Assembly: GCF_002953715.1 (NCBI RefSeq)
Contig: NZ_CP025014.1
Location: 186,001-250,000, forward strand
From: Rhizobium leguminosarum
GTDB taxonomy: Bacteria; Pseudomonadota; Alphaproteobacteria; Rhizobiales; Rhizobiaceae
DNA length: 64,000 bases
Direction: 5' to 3'
Part shown: positions 1 to 9,049 of the stretch, piece by piece
How the letters are laid out: each line of letters begins with the position of its first letter
Position numbering within the stretch: the stretch's first letter is position 1
Position numbers and translations under genes: made by a program
Notes under the pieces: generated by a model
What the model was told of the DNA's origin: nothing
What the model saw: only the letters and a program-made list of their open reading frames with translations
Databases searched by the model: none

Positions 1-78
1 TACACTCAGTCGCGGTGCTCGGGCATCACCTAGAAGGCCTCCGACGCGACCCGCATCGCCAATCGAATGAGGTGACTT

Positions 79-747
79 TTGACGCAGTTCTTCGAAACCA
101 CTCAAGGAATAATGGCAATGGGAGCGCTGATTGCAGCCGGTGGCTTTACTGCTGGCGCCTTCATCCCCACCGTGATTCAGCTCGCAAGAAAGCAGATCAA
201 TCGACGCCCACGAAGCGAGGCGAGAAATCTGGCGATGATGACAGTGTTGGCGCTCGACGACTTCGTTGGCGCAAGCTATGCGGCAGTCCGGGACATCCCA
301 GAATTCAATCCGATGGATGAGGGCGAATTCGCGTTTCACGTTCCGGATCCTGTCCTTTCGCTTCCGAAGGACGCCGATTGGAAGCTTTTCACTGCCGAGT
401 TGTCAGACGAAATCTTGTGGCTGTCGAACCGGGTCAAGAACCTCAACTATGCGTTGGATAGCCTCGATCTGTCTCGGCCCGGGTTCGATGGCTTCTTTGA
501 GAAGCGCCAGGAAGGTTATGCGGGTCTTGCAGCCGAGGCCATGGACCTGATTGAGCGCATGCTTGAAGAGTTCGGCCTGACGCTGCCTGTCAAGCCTGAC
601 TACTATCGCCAGCGTGAGGGGCTCGTATCGGCGATCCTGAGCGTGGGAGAACGAAGCTCCGGCCGTCGAGCGACTGGGACTGTCACGCAATCGAACGGAT
701 CGAATGTCCTGCAACTATTTCCAAAGAGAGGCGATGAAGCTGACTGA
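79..747 (+). CDS. Hypothetical protein with one N-terminal membrane segment
   Basis: A 222-residue protein that I do not recognise. The start is a TTG with AGGTGA just upstream. Residues about 12-35 are hydrophobic and glycine/alanine rich and probably form one membrane segment or signal anchor; the rest is acidic and mostly helical, with a low-complexity basic tail. The frame stays open with normal GC-rich third positions, which supports it as a real gene. No neighbour points to a function. Confidence 0.6.
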   Translation: MTQFFETTQGIMAMGALIAAGGFTAGAFIPTVIQLARKQINRRPRSEARNLAMMTVLALDDFVGASYAAVRDIPEFNPMDEGEFAFHVPDPVLSLPKDADWKLFTAELSDEILWLSNRVKNLNYALDSLDLSRPGFDGFFEKRQEGYAGLAAEAMDLIERMLEEFGLTLPVKPDYYRQREGLVSAILSVGERSSGRRATGTVTQSNGSNVLQLFPKRGDEAD

Positions 748-852
748 TCTAACGCAATGAATCGCTCTGCTGACGAGCAGGAAATTTCGATTGAGATCCG
801 CAATAGGGAGTTGAAATGCAAGAGCAATCGCTGACCCCATCCAACTTGGTTG

Positions 853-1224
853 CTAGTGCAGGCCCGATGAGCCGTTTATCTTCCAAGACCCATCTGCTGG
901 ACAAGCAACACCATTGAACCGAGTCACCCCCTCAAGACTTTGCTTGCTTGTGACGAAGTCGCGGCATCCGTTTGGATTGTTTGTACCCGGCCGGACCTGC
1001 TCGATAACCCCAGCGCTGCCAGTTGACGGGTTGGCCCACGCTAGCGGATCGGAACCGACCGCGGCCCGTCCCACGGTTTCGGCAATCACCGTTTGGTCAG
1101 TGATCGGAACTGCCGTCGGAGCGGCCGGAGCAACTGTGGACGTCTGAAGCGGCTCGGGATGCGAGCAAGCGGCAAGCACCAGCGCAGGGGACACTATGGC
1201 AACCATGATCAGTTTTGAAAGCAT
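853..1224 (-). CDS. Small lipoprotein, surface-antigen-like
   Basis: A 123-residue lipoprotein precursor. The start is placed at the ATG before MLSKLIMVAI, giving a short signal peptide that ends in the lipobox LAAC; the frame stays open 22 codons further upstream but without a better start. The mature part carries a WANPSTGSAGVIEQ segment and two later cysteines (GCRDF and VACP), a layout typical of the small 16-17 kDa surface-antigen lipoproteins of rhizobia. It is probably anchored in the outer membrane. A clear paralogue lies at 62717-63070. Its role is unknown. Confidence 0.75.
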   Translation of the reverse strand: MLSKLIMVAIVSPALVLAACSHPEPLQTSTVAPAAPTAVPITDQTVIAETVGRAAVGSDPLAWANPSTGSAGVIEQVRPGTNNPNGCRDFVTSKQSLEGVTRFNGVACPADGSWKINGSSGLH

Positions 1225-1311
1225 AGAGTGACAAACCAGCCTTTCGGACGCTGCATATGACATCGCATTGTGACCAGATGCAGGCGCCATTGACTGCTGC
1301 TCATTGCATCT

Positions 1312-1590
1312 TCAGGAAATCGGTCGCGGGGCGCGAACGGCTACCGCCATTTCTCCAGCTGAGCCTCCGCGTGCGCATGCGAGGCCTGACGCGCCTTCCT
1401 GACAGGGGAGGTCCGCGACCTGGCGGCAATAGCGGCTTCGAACCGTTCGCGACATTCGTCCGCTTGCCGGACCTGACGCGGTAGCGCCGGCTCGGGAAAG
1501 CAAGATGCAGGTCTCATCGTCAATCTGGGTGATGCGTTGGGCGATGAAACCAGCCGGTACCAAATCAGAGGGGCGAAACATGGTGCTCAT
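1312..1590 (-). pseudogene. ISL3-family transposase, N-terminal remnant
   Basis: The frame begins with an ATG preceded by AAGGA and reads FRPSDLVPAGF, then later SRYCRQVADLP. This is the usual N-terminal layout of ISL3-family transposases, whose zinc-binding region normally reads CPxCG before this point. Here both cysteines are lost (GPASG). After ADLPCQ the family-like sequence continues in another frame (GRRVRPRMRTRRLSWRNGG), so there is a frameshift near position 1407, and the DDE catalytic part is missing. It is a decayed fragment of an insertion sequence. Family naming is from memory of motif order, not a search. Confidence 0.6.
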
Positions 1591-1626
1591 AGGCTGATTC
1601 CTTTGTGGAAACCAGCAAAGCAGCAT

Positions 1627-1958
1627 CGTCGCAACTGCATCAAAACTGAGTCAGAGTCAAAATTGGACGCCGGTCACCCCGCCGGCAGAGGAGATGAGTT
1701 CGCTCATGGCACGCGTGGCAGGCCGGATTCGCGGGAGCCATGGGTAGCTTTGGCAGACATCGGGGCGCCCAGGAAATTTCCCTGTAGCCGGTCGCATTTT
1801 CTCTTGCCCAGCCAGGCAAAACGCGGACGCGACCGAGCGCGCGCGACATTGGCTGTCAACCCAGCTTTCCTTCGCGGCCGCAGCTACCCGACAATTAAGT
1901 CTGCGTTGCTCGCCCAGGCGACGCCCAGTAGTCTAGCCGTCTTACCGACAGGCGGTTA
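1627..1958. other. Gene-free stretch
   Basis: No frame here looks coding on either strand. It may be the decayed flank of the adjacent transposase remnant, but I see no terminal repeat. Confidence 0.4.
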
Positions 1959-2426
1959 GTGAAACGCAGCGATTCGATGGCCATTTTCTTCAAAACAACA
2001 ATCAGCGAAAACTCGGCATTCGAGATGATCGAACGGTCACTGTCAGGCACTTACCAATATGACGGTTACCTCAATGTCGTTAGCGATGCGGGCGAGACGG
2101 CATTGTCTTGGGGTCCGGCAATGCTTGCCGAGGAGTTCAAGGCAGAGGTCAGCCAAATCCTGCGGCAGACCTGGGATGCTGCCCGCTTCTGGGTCATCTA
2201 TGAGCGCCGCGAAGACCGGGAGGATCCGGAAGGCACTGACATCCGTAACGCGGCTTTCCGCCTGACGCGCGGATACAGCGGCGTTGTCGTTGTCACACTC
2301 AGCCTCCTTGGGAAGCGCGATAGCGCAAACGACCTGGAGCTCGTCTTCGTCTGCTTCGAGCAAGATTTTCACAGGAGGAATTTTCGCGTGCGCTACGAGG
2401 GTAAGCCGATACCAAACCAGGATTGA
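1959..2426 (+). CDS. Hypothetical protein
   Basis: A 155-residue soluble protein I do not recognise. The longest start is a GTG; an ATG six codons on (MAIFFKTTISEN) is an equally good choice. It has no signal peptide or membrane segment. The mix of charged and aromatic residues (WDAARFWVIYERRED) and a late hydrophobic strand (GVVVVTLSLLG) suggest a compact alpha/beta fold. It stands alone between the transposase remnant and the convergent cyclase gene. Confidence 0.55.
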   Translation: MKRSDSMAIFFKTTISENSAFEMIERSLSGTYQYDGYLNVVSDAGETALSWGPAMLAEEFKAEVSQILRQTWDAARFWVIYERREDREDPEGTDIRNAAFRLTRGYSGVVVVTLSLLGKRDSANDLELVFVCFEQDFHRRNFRVRYEGKPIPNQD

Positions 2427-2762
2427 TGTTGCTCTAAGATGTGTTACTCACGCGCGACCCAGTCACGTTCGATTTGAAGGCGAGGGCAGGGGCAGGCAGC
2501 CGAGGACGACGGGTTATCCTGGTGCTGATGCCGGTCCTCTTGCTGACGCGGGAAGAGTTGACGTTTCTGGATGTGCGCGCCGTGGGAGGGGTCGAAGGCG
2601 ATAGCGCGGTCAGTTCCCGAACGAGGACACTCTCTGGTTCGAGCAAAGAGCATAGTGGCAGACCGGCACGACGTTCCGGCGTCCGTCGCGTTTCGAATGA
2701 TCATGCTTGCTCATGGCATGGGCATACTCCTCCGGCCTCTGGACATGGTCATCGACGTCCAA
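2427..2762. other. Intergenic stretch between convergent genes
   Basis: No convincing coding frame. Several short overlapping frames exist on both strands, but none has a start site or amino-acid make-up that I would accept. Confidence 0.4.
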
Positions 2763-4478
2763 TCACTCCGGCAATCCCGTTCCCAACAGGCCCCGTCTGA
2801 ATTTCTCAGTCTGTTCGACAGTTTCGACCACGATCCCTCGCGCCAAAAACTCCCCGATCGTCAGATCTGGATGATTTTCGCGAACGCTTTTGGCAAGTGC
2901 GGCAGCTTCCTGGGAGCGGCCCGCCATCGACAAGCAGGCGATCATTCGGGTACTGGTATACTTTCCGGGGTTCGGTAGCTGCTTTAGCGCCGCTAGGGCC
3001 TGCTGGTAGTCGCCCTTAAAATAGAGAAGATTACCCAAAACTGCGTGATACCAGTGAGGCGGGTAGGGGTTGAGCCGCATCCCTTCCTCGACCAAGGGAA
3101 GCGCTTCGTCTATACGGTTTCGCCTTGCCAGAAGTCCGCCGAGCTGGACCAATGCATGGGCGTCACTGGAATTGAGCTTATATGCTAGGCGGAATTCTCT
3201 TTCGGAGTTGTCAAAATCCTTCAAGTAAAGGTGAGCGAGCCCGAGTACACGATGGGCGCCAGCCTCTCCTTCGTCTAACTTTACGGCATGACGAGCGAGG
3301 GCGATCCCGTCGCGAAGTACAGCCTCCGGCGCGTTGGAATAGCCGCCGACCGCTATCCTCGCCAATGCAAGATGAGCGTGTGCCAGTGCAAAGCCTCCGT
3401 CGCCCGCAACCGCTGCTTCGAACATCTCCACTGCCTTGACGTTGTCATCCGGCTCGTAGCCTCTGAGATGCACGAGCCCTCGCAGATAATATTCGTAAGC
3501 AGCGAGGCTGGCCGGCGGCCGCCGGAGGGACTCTCGATAATCACAGCTTTCGATTTGGCCCACGAGATTTGCGACAATCATTTTCACGATCTCGTCCTGG
3601 ATGCTGAAGATATCTGCCGCTTGCCGCCGATATTTCTCAGACCAGACCAACCGCTCCGTGTCGGCTTGGATCATCCGCACCGTGATCCGAACCTCGTCTC
3701 CCGACCGACGCATGTTGCCTGTCACGAGATAGTTGGCAGCGAGCTTGCGCCCAACTTCCTTTAAACCCTCCGAGCGATCACGGAACGCAAACGCTGAGGA
3801 CACCGCAATCACCGACAGGCTCCTGAATCTTGCCAGACCGGAGATGATGTCCTCAGTAAAGCCGTCGACGAGGAACTCGTTCGCTGCTTCATCTGCACTT
3901 TGAAAGGGAAGGACGGCGACGACAGTTCGAATTGACTGCACTATTGTGGGAGTGCGAGGCCAATGCCATGCACGCACCGGCCTGGAAATATTTTTCAGAT
4001 GTAGCAGTCCTCCATCTACAAACAGCCGCTGCAATTCCTCTGGGAGGATGTCGTGCGTTGTTTCTGAGATGCAGATGCCATCCGGTAACGCGTGTTGTTC
4101 GAGGCGCGCCGCAACATTCACGCCGTCGCCGAACACATCGTCCTCGGTGATCAGGACCTCGGCGTAGTTTATACCAATTCGAATTCGAAGAGGATCGGTG
4201 CCACTGGCAGCTACAGCCTCGCTTGCCAGCAGATGCTGTACCTGTAACGCCGTCGAGATGGCGACGGCCGGGCTATCGAATATCGAAAGTAGGCCGTCAC
4301 CCATAACTTTGATTGTCCGACCGCCACTCTTGAGGATTCGAGGCTTGAGAATCTCTTCTTGCAAGCGACTAACGCTTGCCAGTGTTCCTTCTTCGTCGGC
4401 TTCCATCATGCGCGAATAACCGACAACGTCCGTCGTCAGGATGGCCATCAGTCGTCTGGTGGTGGGCGAAGAGGACAT
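2763..4478 (-). CDS. Class III adenylate/guanylate cyclase fused to TPR repeats
   Basis: A 571-residue protein from the ATG before MSSSPTTRRLM; a TTG nine codons upstream is also in frame. Residues about 8-185 are a class III cyclase domain. The metal-binding aspartates lie in TTDVVGYSRMM and VMGDGLLSIF, and FGDGVNVAARLE is the usual transition-state motif. A middle segment (VVAVLPFQSADEAANEFLVDGFTED) matches the TolB-like linker common in rhizobial cyclases, and the C-terminal half is TPR repeats. No membrane segment is seen. It should make cAMP (or cGMP) from a nucleotide triphosphate under control of its TPR region. It is monocistronic. Confidence 0.9.
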   Translation of the reverse strand: MSSSPTTRRLMAILTTDVVGYSRMMEADEEGTLASVSRLQEEILKPRILKSGGRTIKVMGDGLLSIFDSPAVAISTALQVQHLLASEAVAASGTDPLRIRIGINYAEVLITEDDVFGDGVNVAARLEQHALPDGICISETTHDILPEELQRLFVDGGLLHLKNISRPVRAWHWPRTPTIVQSIRTVVAVLPFQSADEAANEFLVDGFTEDIISGLARFRSLSVIAVSSAFAFRDRSEGLKEVGRKLAANYLVTGNMRRSGDEVRITVRMIQADTERLVWSEKYRRQAADIFSIQDEIVKMIVANLVGQIESCDYRESLRRPPASLAAYEYYLRGLVHLRGYEPDDNVKAVEMFEAAVAGDGGFALAHAHLALARIAVGGYSNAPEAVLRDGIALARHAVKLDEGEAGAHRVLGLAHLYLKDFDNSEREFRLAYKLNSSDAHALVQLGGLLARRNRIDEALPLVEEGMRLNPYPPHWYHAVLGNLLYFKGDYQQALAALKQLPNPGKYTSTRMIACLSMAGRSQEAAALAKSVRENHPDLTIGEFLARGIVVETVEQTEKFRRGLLGTGLPE

Positions 4479-4494
4479 CCGTGACAAATCCCGA

Positions 4495-4713
4495 CTAAAC
4501 GGCAAGTGCTTCGAATGGAATGTACAGTCTTACGGCACTGATGTCATGCACACGGAGGGATAACGCTCCGCTACCCACCATTGGTCGAGCAAGCGCCGAG
4601 ACCCGCACCTGGACCCAGCTCCGGGCTGCCTTCGCACCTCCTTGGAGCAATAGGTAAGCACCTTCAATGAACTCACCTTTCGCGACCGCCGTCGACGATT
4701 TCATCGACTTCAC
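4495..4713 (-). CDS. Doubtful short frame, possibly a gene remnant
   Basis: A 72-codon frame starting MKSMKSSTAVAKGEF just upstream of the cyclase gene. The coding-like sequence extends upstream without a start (TTLEVASVRNLEAFWCDF) until an in-frame TAG near 4780, which suggests the 3' part of a broken gene. The helical, alanine-rich make-up is loosely phasin-like, but I cannot support that name. Confidence 0.25.
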   Translation of the reverse strand: MKSMKSSTAVAKGEFIEGAYLLLQGGAKAARSWVQVRVSALARPMVGSGALSLRVHDISAVRLYIPFEALAV

Positions 4714-4903
4714 GAAATCACACCAGAAGGCTTCCAGGTTGCGGACCGAGGCTACTTCGAGCGTCGTCTTTTCGACAGGCTACTGGTCTGCGAAGCGATG
4801 AGGATAGAAGAGCTTCGGAAGTTACCAAATAGCCCGCCACTGCGGCGCATCGCGGAGACAACTTCCGACAAAGACGGTGCAGTGGCCGGTCGCTGGAGCC
4901 CCG

Positions 4904-5695
4904 TTAAAGCGTGTCGATCAGTCCTCCATCCACTCGCATCGAAGCCCCGGTCGTTGCGGACGCCAAAGGCGAGGCCAGATAGGTGACGAGGTTGGCGATT
5001 TCCTCGACGCTCGCAGCTCGTTGGATGATCGAACTGCCGCGATGCTTCTTGACGAAGTCCGCCGCGACCTCCTCGATCGGCTTTCCCGTTTTCGCACGCT
5101 CATCGGCAAGCATCGCCTCGACGCCTTCGGAAAGCGTGGGGCCGGGAAGAACGGAGTTTACGGTGACGCCCGTGCCAGCCATGCGCTTGGCAAGGCCGCG
5201 GGCAACCGCGATGTCTGCAGTCTTGCTGACGCCGTAGTGGATCATCTCGACCGGAATGTTGAAGCCGGATTCCGACGCGATGAAGATGACGCGGCCCCAG
5301 TCGACCTTCTGCATGCCGGGAAGATATGCACGTGAAAGCCTGACGGCCGACATGACGTTTACCTGCCAGTGGCGATCCCACACCTCGTCGTTCGCCTCGA
5401 AGAAGTCGAGCGGCTGAAAGATGCCCGCATTGTTGATGAGGATGTCCACATGAGGAACTTTGGCGACGAGTGCGTCGCATCCTTCAGCGGTTGCGAGGTC
5501 GGCTGCGACGGCGGTCACGCTTCCCCTGGCACCTTCGCCTGTCAGGCGGTCCGCCGCCTTCGCGGTCTTTTCTTGGGACCGGCCATTGACTACCACGTCT
5601 GCGCCCGCCCTCGCGAGCTGGCGGACGATCGCGTATCCAATGCCTTCGGTCGATCCCGTGACTAGCGCGGTCTTGCCTGTGAGGTCGATCTGCAT
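4904..5695 (-). CDS. SDR-family oxidoreductase
   Basis: A 263-residue short-chain dehydrogenase/reductase. The ATG at 5695 has AGGAG 7 bases upstream and gives the expected MQIDLTGKTALVTG start. The cofactor loop TGSTEGIG, the NNAG motif and the catalytic YGVSK motif, with the upstream Ser of IASES, are all present, so it should be active with NAD(P)H. A VNGR at the end of the second strand fits NADP preference. The substrate is unknown. A perfect 8-bp inverted repeat lies about 75 bases upstream, suggesting repressor control. Confidence 0.9.
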   Translation of the reverse strand: MQIDLTGKTALVTGSTEGIGYAIVRQLARAGADVVVNGRSQEKTAKAADRLTGEGARGSVTAVAADLATAEGCDALVAKVPHVDILINNAGIFQPLDFFEANDEVWDRHWQVNVMSAVRLSRAYLPGMQKVDWGRVIFIASESGFNIPVEMIHYGVSKTADIAVARGLAKRMAGTGVTVNSVLPGPTLSEGVEAMLADERAKTGKPIEEVAADFVKKHRGSSIIQRAASVEEIANLVTYLASPLASATTGASMRVDGGLIDTL

Positions 5696-5769
5696 CTTCT
5701 GCTCCTGTGAGGTTGGATCACAGAACGTATGAACTGGCGAGCGGTCTCGCAACAGTCCAGGATGCGGAT

Positions 5770-5791
5770 AATCCTTCCAGATAGGGAAGGA
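5770..5791. promoter_or_regulatory. Putative operator upstream of the SDR gene
   Basis: A perfect inverted repeat, ATCCTTCC, six bases, GGAAGGAT, 75 bases upstream of the SDR start. The size and symmetry fit a dimeric repressor site overlapping a promoter. No regulator gene is next to it. Confidence 0.5.
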
Positions 5792-6081
5792 TGTCGCCCG
5801 GCCAACACGCCACCTTCAGTGCGGTACCCGCGGGTCGCCCGTTGGTTTCCCAGCGCGCCAAATCCCTAGGGGCGTGGTCGGCCAGCGCGGAAAGCCTGGA
5901 CCCGGCGGTTGACCGGCAGAAGCCAAGCGCTTCAAAAATCGGCCCCTCAAAATGTCAGCGATAGTCGATGCCGCAGGAGCAACGACCCGACCGGTCTGGC
6001 CTCGGTGGTCGCGTGTACCACCCGCCGGAGGGGATCGATGCATCCCCGACCAGCACGTCATATGGTGAGCTTTCGCTTCAA
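5792..6081. other. Gene-free stretch
   Basis: Between the SDR promoter region and the next minus-strand gene. Frames exist but have poor composition and no ribosome-binding site. I see nothing certain in it. Confidence 0.4.
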
Positions 6082-6516
6082 TCAGCCAAAGAACGCACGA
6101 AGCTGAGCGAAAAACCCGCTTGGTTTGCAACCTGCCATCTTTCGCAAACGGCGAGCGACGACTGTCGCGCTGACGCGTTCACCAAAATGGCAGAAGCAGA
6201 CAAGATCATGCAATTGCTCGTCGCTGAGTTCGAAGAACCCTTTGGCTTCTCCATAGCTATCATTTTCCATTCCTGCCGCCCGCAGAATGGGATCAGCGAA
6301 TGCAACAGAGATCGGGGTGCCGTCAGCCCGCAGAGCAAGCCGATCTGCCATCGGCTGATATTCGGTTTCGTGAAGCGTCTTGAGAAACGGTCTGGGGCTG
6401 TGTTCGAGACTTTCGGCCCACCGTTCAAGCCGTTCGCGCCGCGTCATTTCAAGGCGCTTGCAGGTCGTGCTGACCTTCGCAATGGTTTTCAACTGGTCTA
6501 GTGCGTACTGTTCCAT
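6082..6516 (-). CDS. Hypothetical protein
   Basis: A 144-residue soluble protein that I do not recognise. The ATG has a strong GGAGG site (TAGGAGGCCGAG) directly upstream, so the gene is probably translated. The N-terminal third is basic and helical (TRRERLERWAESLE). The middle has ALRADGTPISVAFADPILRAAGM, and the tail contains a CFCHFGE cysteine/histidine cluster. No signal peptide or membrane segment is seen. Confidence 0.6.
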   Translation of the reverse strand: MEQYALDQLKTIAKVSTTCKRLEMTRRERLERWAESLEHSPRPFLKTLHETEYQPMADRLALRADGTPISVAFADPILRAAGMENDSYGEAKGFFELSDEQLHDLVCFCHFGERVSATVVARRLRKMAGCKPSGFFAQLRAFFG

Positions 6517-6856
6517 CTCGGCCTCCTATCTCCGGAAAAATAGATGGTCCGCTCCCAAAAACAGCGTCGCTCAGGTCGCAGCCGATGTCCAATCACGATT
6601 GGACGGCATCTGCTGCTGGCCGAACAGATCGGCGCGATGATCATAGAACCGGCGAAGCATGAGGTTTGCACGCAGGTCTGCGGGCTACGCTTGGCCATGC
6701 AGTGTCGAGCGACACTGTTGAAGTGAAACGGTTGCCGGTTGTCGACGACACGCCGTTCGTACGGTTTCCTCTAAGGCGCCGCTGAGTTGGCAGTCTCGGG
6801 TCATTCTCAACTGGATTTGCCACCCGCCGCCTATCGAAACATCGTAGCGCGCGTTA
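6517..6856. other. Gene-free stretch
   Basis: Upstream of one minus-strand gene and downstream of another. It probably holds the promoter of the 6082-6516 gene; no clear promoter elements or coding frame could be assigned. Confidence 0.35.
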
Positions 6857-7162
6857 TCAGATCCCTGACCCGTGGAGCTCCTCGTCATCGTCGCCTTCCC
6901 AAGGGGAGGGCATCGAGGTGCGATTGAGGTTGGCCGAGGGCATCGGCATCCAACACTTCAATTCCGGCTCGGCATATTCGATGATGTGCCCGGGCGAGGA
7001 ATCAGAGGCGCGCCAGCCTTCTGCACCGAACTGATCGCCATTCGACCAATAGGCGAGGTCAACTTCTGCCGGCCCCTGTTCGGACGGGCGTATCGTGACG
7101 AGGATCCGGCTACCGTCTCTCGGTGCATTTGCCATGTCGCGCCACCGGTCTGTGTCGTCCAT
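6857..7162 (-). CDS. DUF551-like small protein
   Basis: A 101-residue protein. The start is fixed by a strong AGGAGG site seven bases before the ATG at 7162. The sequence WRDMANAPRDGSRILVTIRP followed by DLAYW and ELKCWMPMP matches the W-x-P-M-x-x-A-P-x-D-G pattern of DUF551-type proteins common in rhizobia and phages. Function unknown. The family call is from pattern recognition only. Confidence 0.65.
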   Translation of the reverse strand: MDDTDRWRDMANAPRDGSRILVTIRPSEQGPAEVDLAYWSNGDQFGAEGWRASDSSPGHIIEYAEPELKCWMPMPSANLNRTSMPSPWEGDDDEELHGSGI

Positions 7163-7400
7163 CGTTTTTCCTCCTGCCTCGCTGCAGGTTAAGAGTGTCG
7201 CCTCGCCATCGGAAACGGTCAATTGAAACTTTGCGCTAGCCGTCGTCTGTCGCCGCTCATCTGCAAATTGAGTTGGCGGGTCGAGGGTTTTCAAACTGGT
7301 TGGTGGCCTGCGGCTTGCTCGTGAGCTGCACTCTTCGAAACCCAGACGCCTGCAACTGTTCCTCGCCAATTATTGCTGATCAATTCTCTTTGGATGGAGG

Positions 7401-8360
7401 ATGCAAGCGCCGTATTCCGAACCGACCTGGTCGTGCTACGCATCAGGAATGGGATTCGGCGTTTTCATTCACCGGTCAGATTCGATCTACGACGACAGCC
7501 CGGCAGAACAATATCAGTTCCCGCGCCAGTATCTCGGTCGCGTGAAAGCCTACCTCGAGGATTGGATCATTTATTACGAGCCGCGCAAAGTTGCGGCGAC
7601 CCGGGGCTATTTTGCCATCGCTAAGGTGGCCCAAGTCATTCCGGATCCGAAGGCGTCCGGCATGTATTTGGCCCTTATCGAGCCAGGCAGCTACCTCGAT
7701 TTCATCAATGCCGTTCCGTTCAGTGGGCCGGACGGTGTCATTGAGCGAGGCGTGCTGAATGAGGAGGGGCGGATTTCCGGCAGAGCACAGGCCGCGGTGC
7801 GCCCAATATCCGCAGCAGATTTCAATCGCATCGTGTCGATTGGCCTTGACGAGCATGAGCCTGAACTGCCTCGGTTGGGTGAGCCGGGAGTAACGCGCCG
7901 TGCCGACGGATTTGAAGACGGAGCTCAGGCGCCGTTCATATTTGAGCATGAGCGCGATCGGATTTCGCAGCTCTCGTCGCGGATCGTTCGTAATCGGCTG
8001 TTTCGCCGGCTCGTTTTGCAGGCCTATGACAAACGGTGCGCAATTACTGGTCTGAAGCTCATAAACGGTGGCGGACGTGCGGAAGTCGATGCTGCGCATA
8101 TCCGCCCCGTGGAAGCAAATGGACCCGACATCCTCACCAACGGTATTGCTCTGTCCGGCACCGCACACTGGATGTTCGATCGCGGCCTGGTCGGTCTCTC
8201 GGATGACCTCGATATCCTGATCTCGCGGCAAGCCAACGATCCGGAGAGCATCCAAGGCCTAATCAATAAGACTGGAAGAGCAATCGTGCCCTCAAAACCG
8301 TTCGAGCGGCCCCATCCTCATTTTCTCCAGTGGCATCGCCAAAATTGCTTCAAGCAGTAG
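7401..8360 (+). CDS. HNH endonuclease family protein (putative restriction enzyme)
   Basis: A 319-residue protein with a C-terminal HNH nuclease domain. The pattern AYDKRCAITGLKL, then EVDAAHIRPV, NGIALSGTAHWMFDRG, has the paired histidines of H-N-H nucleases. The N-terminal two thirds (FIHRSDSIYDDSPAEQYQFP onward, with YYEPRK) is a conserved extension found in putative restriction endonucleases of this type. The start may be 7401 (GGATGGAGG just upstream) or the ATG at 7449 that gives MGFGVFIHR. No methyltransferase is adjacent, so a classical restriction-modification role is not supported here. Confidence 0.8.
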   Translation: MQAPYSEPTWSCYASGMGFGVFIHRSDSIYDDSPAEQYQFPRQYLGRVKAYLEDWIIYYEPRKVAATRGYFAIAKVAQVIPDPKASGMYLALIEPGSYLDFINAVPFSGPDGVIERGVLNEEGRISGRAQAAVRPISAADFNRIVSIGLDEHEPELPRLGEPGVTRRADGFEDGAQAPFIFEHERDRISQLSSRIVRNRLFRRLVLQAYDKRCAITGLKLINGGGRAEVDAAHIRPVEANGPDILTNGIALSGTAHWMFDRGLVGLSDDLDILISRQANDPESIQGLINKTGRAIVPSKPFERPHPHFLQWHRQNCFKQ

Positions 8361-8659
8361 CAAAGTGCGGTCCGAAGCCGGCTTAAGCTAACCCTAAACG
8401 TTACTAACGATATACTGATGATCCGAGACGCTTCCGGCTGGTTGGACGACAACCGTGGCGGGGCCTAGGCCAGGTGAGCAGATGGCATAGTCCAGTACTG
8501 AACCATAAGAAGGTAGTGTCGCTCCGCGCATCGGTTCAAGACCCGCACTTCCAAGACTGTTTCACTCAATCTGAGGTTTGGCACAGCTCTTCAGGATTGG
8601 CGATAGCCGAAGGGGCTCGATGGGAGCGGGATTGCGTTGAGCGGGTGAACGGCGGTCTA
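8361..8659. other. Intergenic stretch between convergent genes
   Basis: No coding frame or clear terminator hairpin recognised. Confidence 0.35.
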
Positions 8660-9049
8660 CTATCTGACCTGGCTGACTGGATAGATCCTCAGAACACCAA
8701 GGCTGTTATCAGTCGTGATCGCTGCAATACCCGCTTCATATGCGGCGCGGACGATCGCCCCATGCAATTTCTCGGGTTCGGTATCTCCGGTAAGGACCTC
8801 CAAACAGGTTCTCACCGCCGTGAAGAATTCCTCACCATCGTCGATGGGCCATTCCTTCAGCAACAGTTGGGCAGCCTCGCGAGCGGTACGGATCACCCTG
8901 CGATCTTTCCCTTCGTCAAAAACAAGAATTATCGTTGGGAAGTTTCTCAACATATCGAATCTCATTGTGCCTGAACTCCGCGGGGCGGCCAGTGCCAATG
9001 CCGGGCCAAGGTTTCGGACCGAGATCGGCCACACATGCTCGTCAACCAT
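8660..9049 (-). CDS. DUF982-domain protein, last gene of the HExxH-ThiF operon
   Basis: A 129-residue protein. Its ATG overlaps the TGA of the preceding 65-residue gene as TGATG, the same coupling used at the HExxH/ThiF junction, which favours the long start. From about residue 29 (MRFDMLRNFPTI) it has the DUF982 layout: VIRTAREAAQLLLKEWP, then a charged helix and AYEAGI. An internal ATG at 8965 would give the bare DUF982 domain. The first 28 residues (VWPISVRNLGPALALAAP) are unusual for DUF982 and may be an added leader or the remnant of another gene. Function unknown. Confidence 0.7.
   Translation of the reverse strand: MVDEHVWPISVRNLGPALALAAPRSSGTMRFDMLRNFPTIILVFDEGKDRRVIRTAREAAQLLLKEWPIDDGEEFFTAVRTCLEVLTGDTEPEKLHGAIVRAAYEAGIAAITTDNSLGVLRIYPVSQVR

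Noticed and set aside
757..834. A 25-codon frame after the first gene (MNRSADEQEISIE)
   Set aside because: No ribosome-binding site and no distinctive pattern; too weak to call.
2434..2978. Overlapping frames downstream of the cyclase gene
   Set aside because: None has a credible start or protein-like composition.
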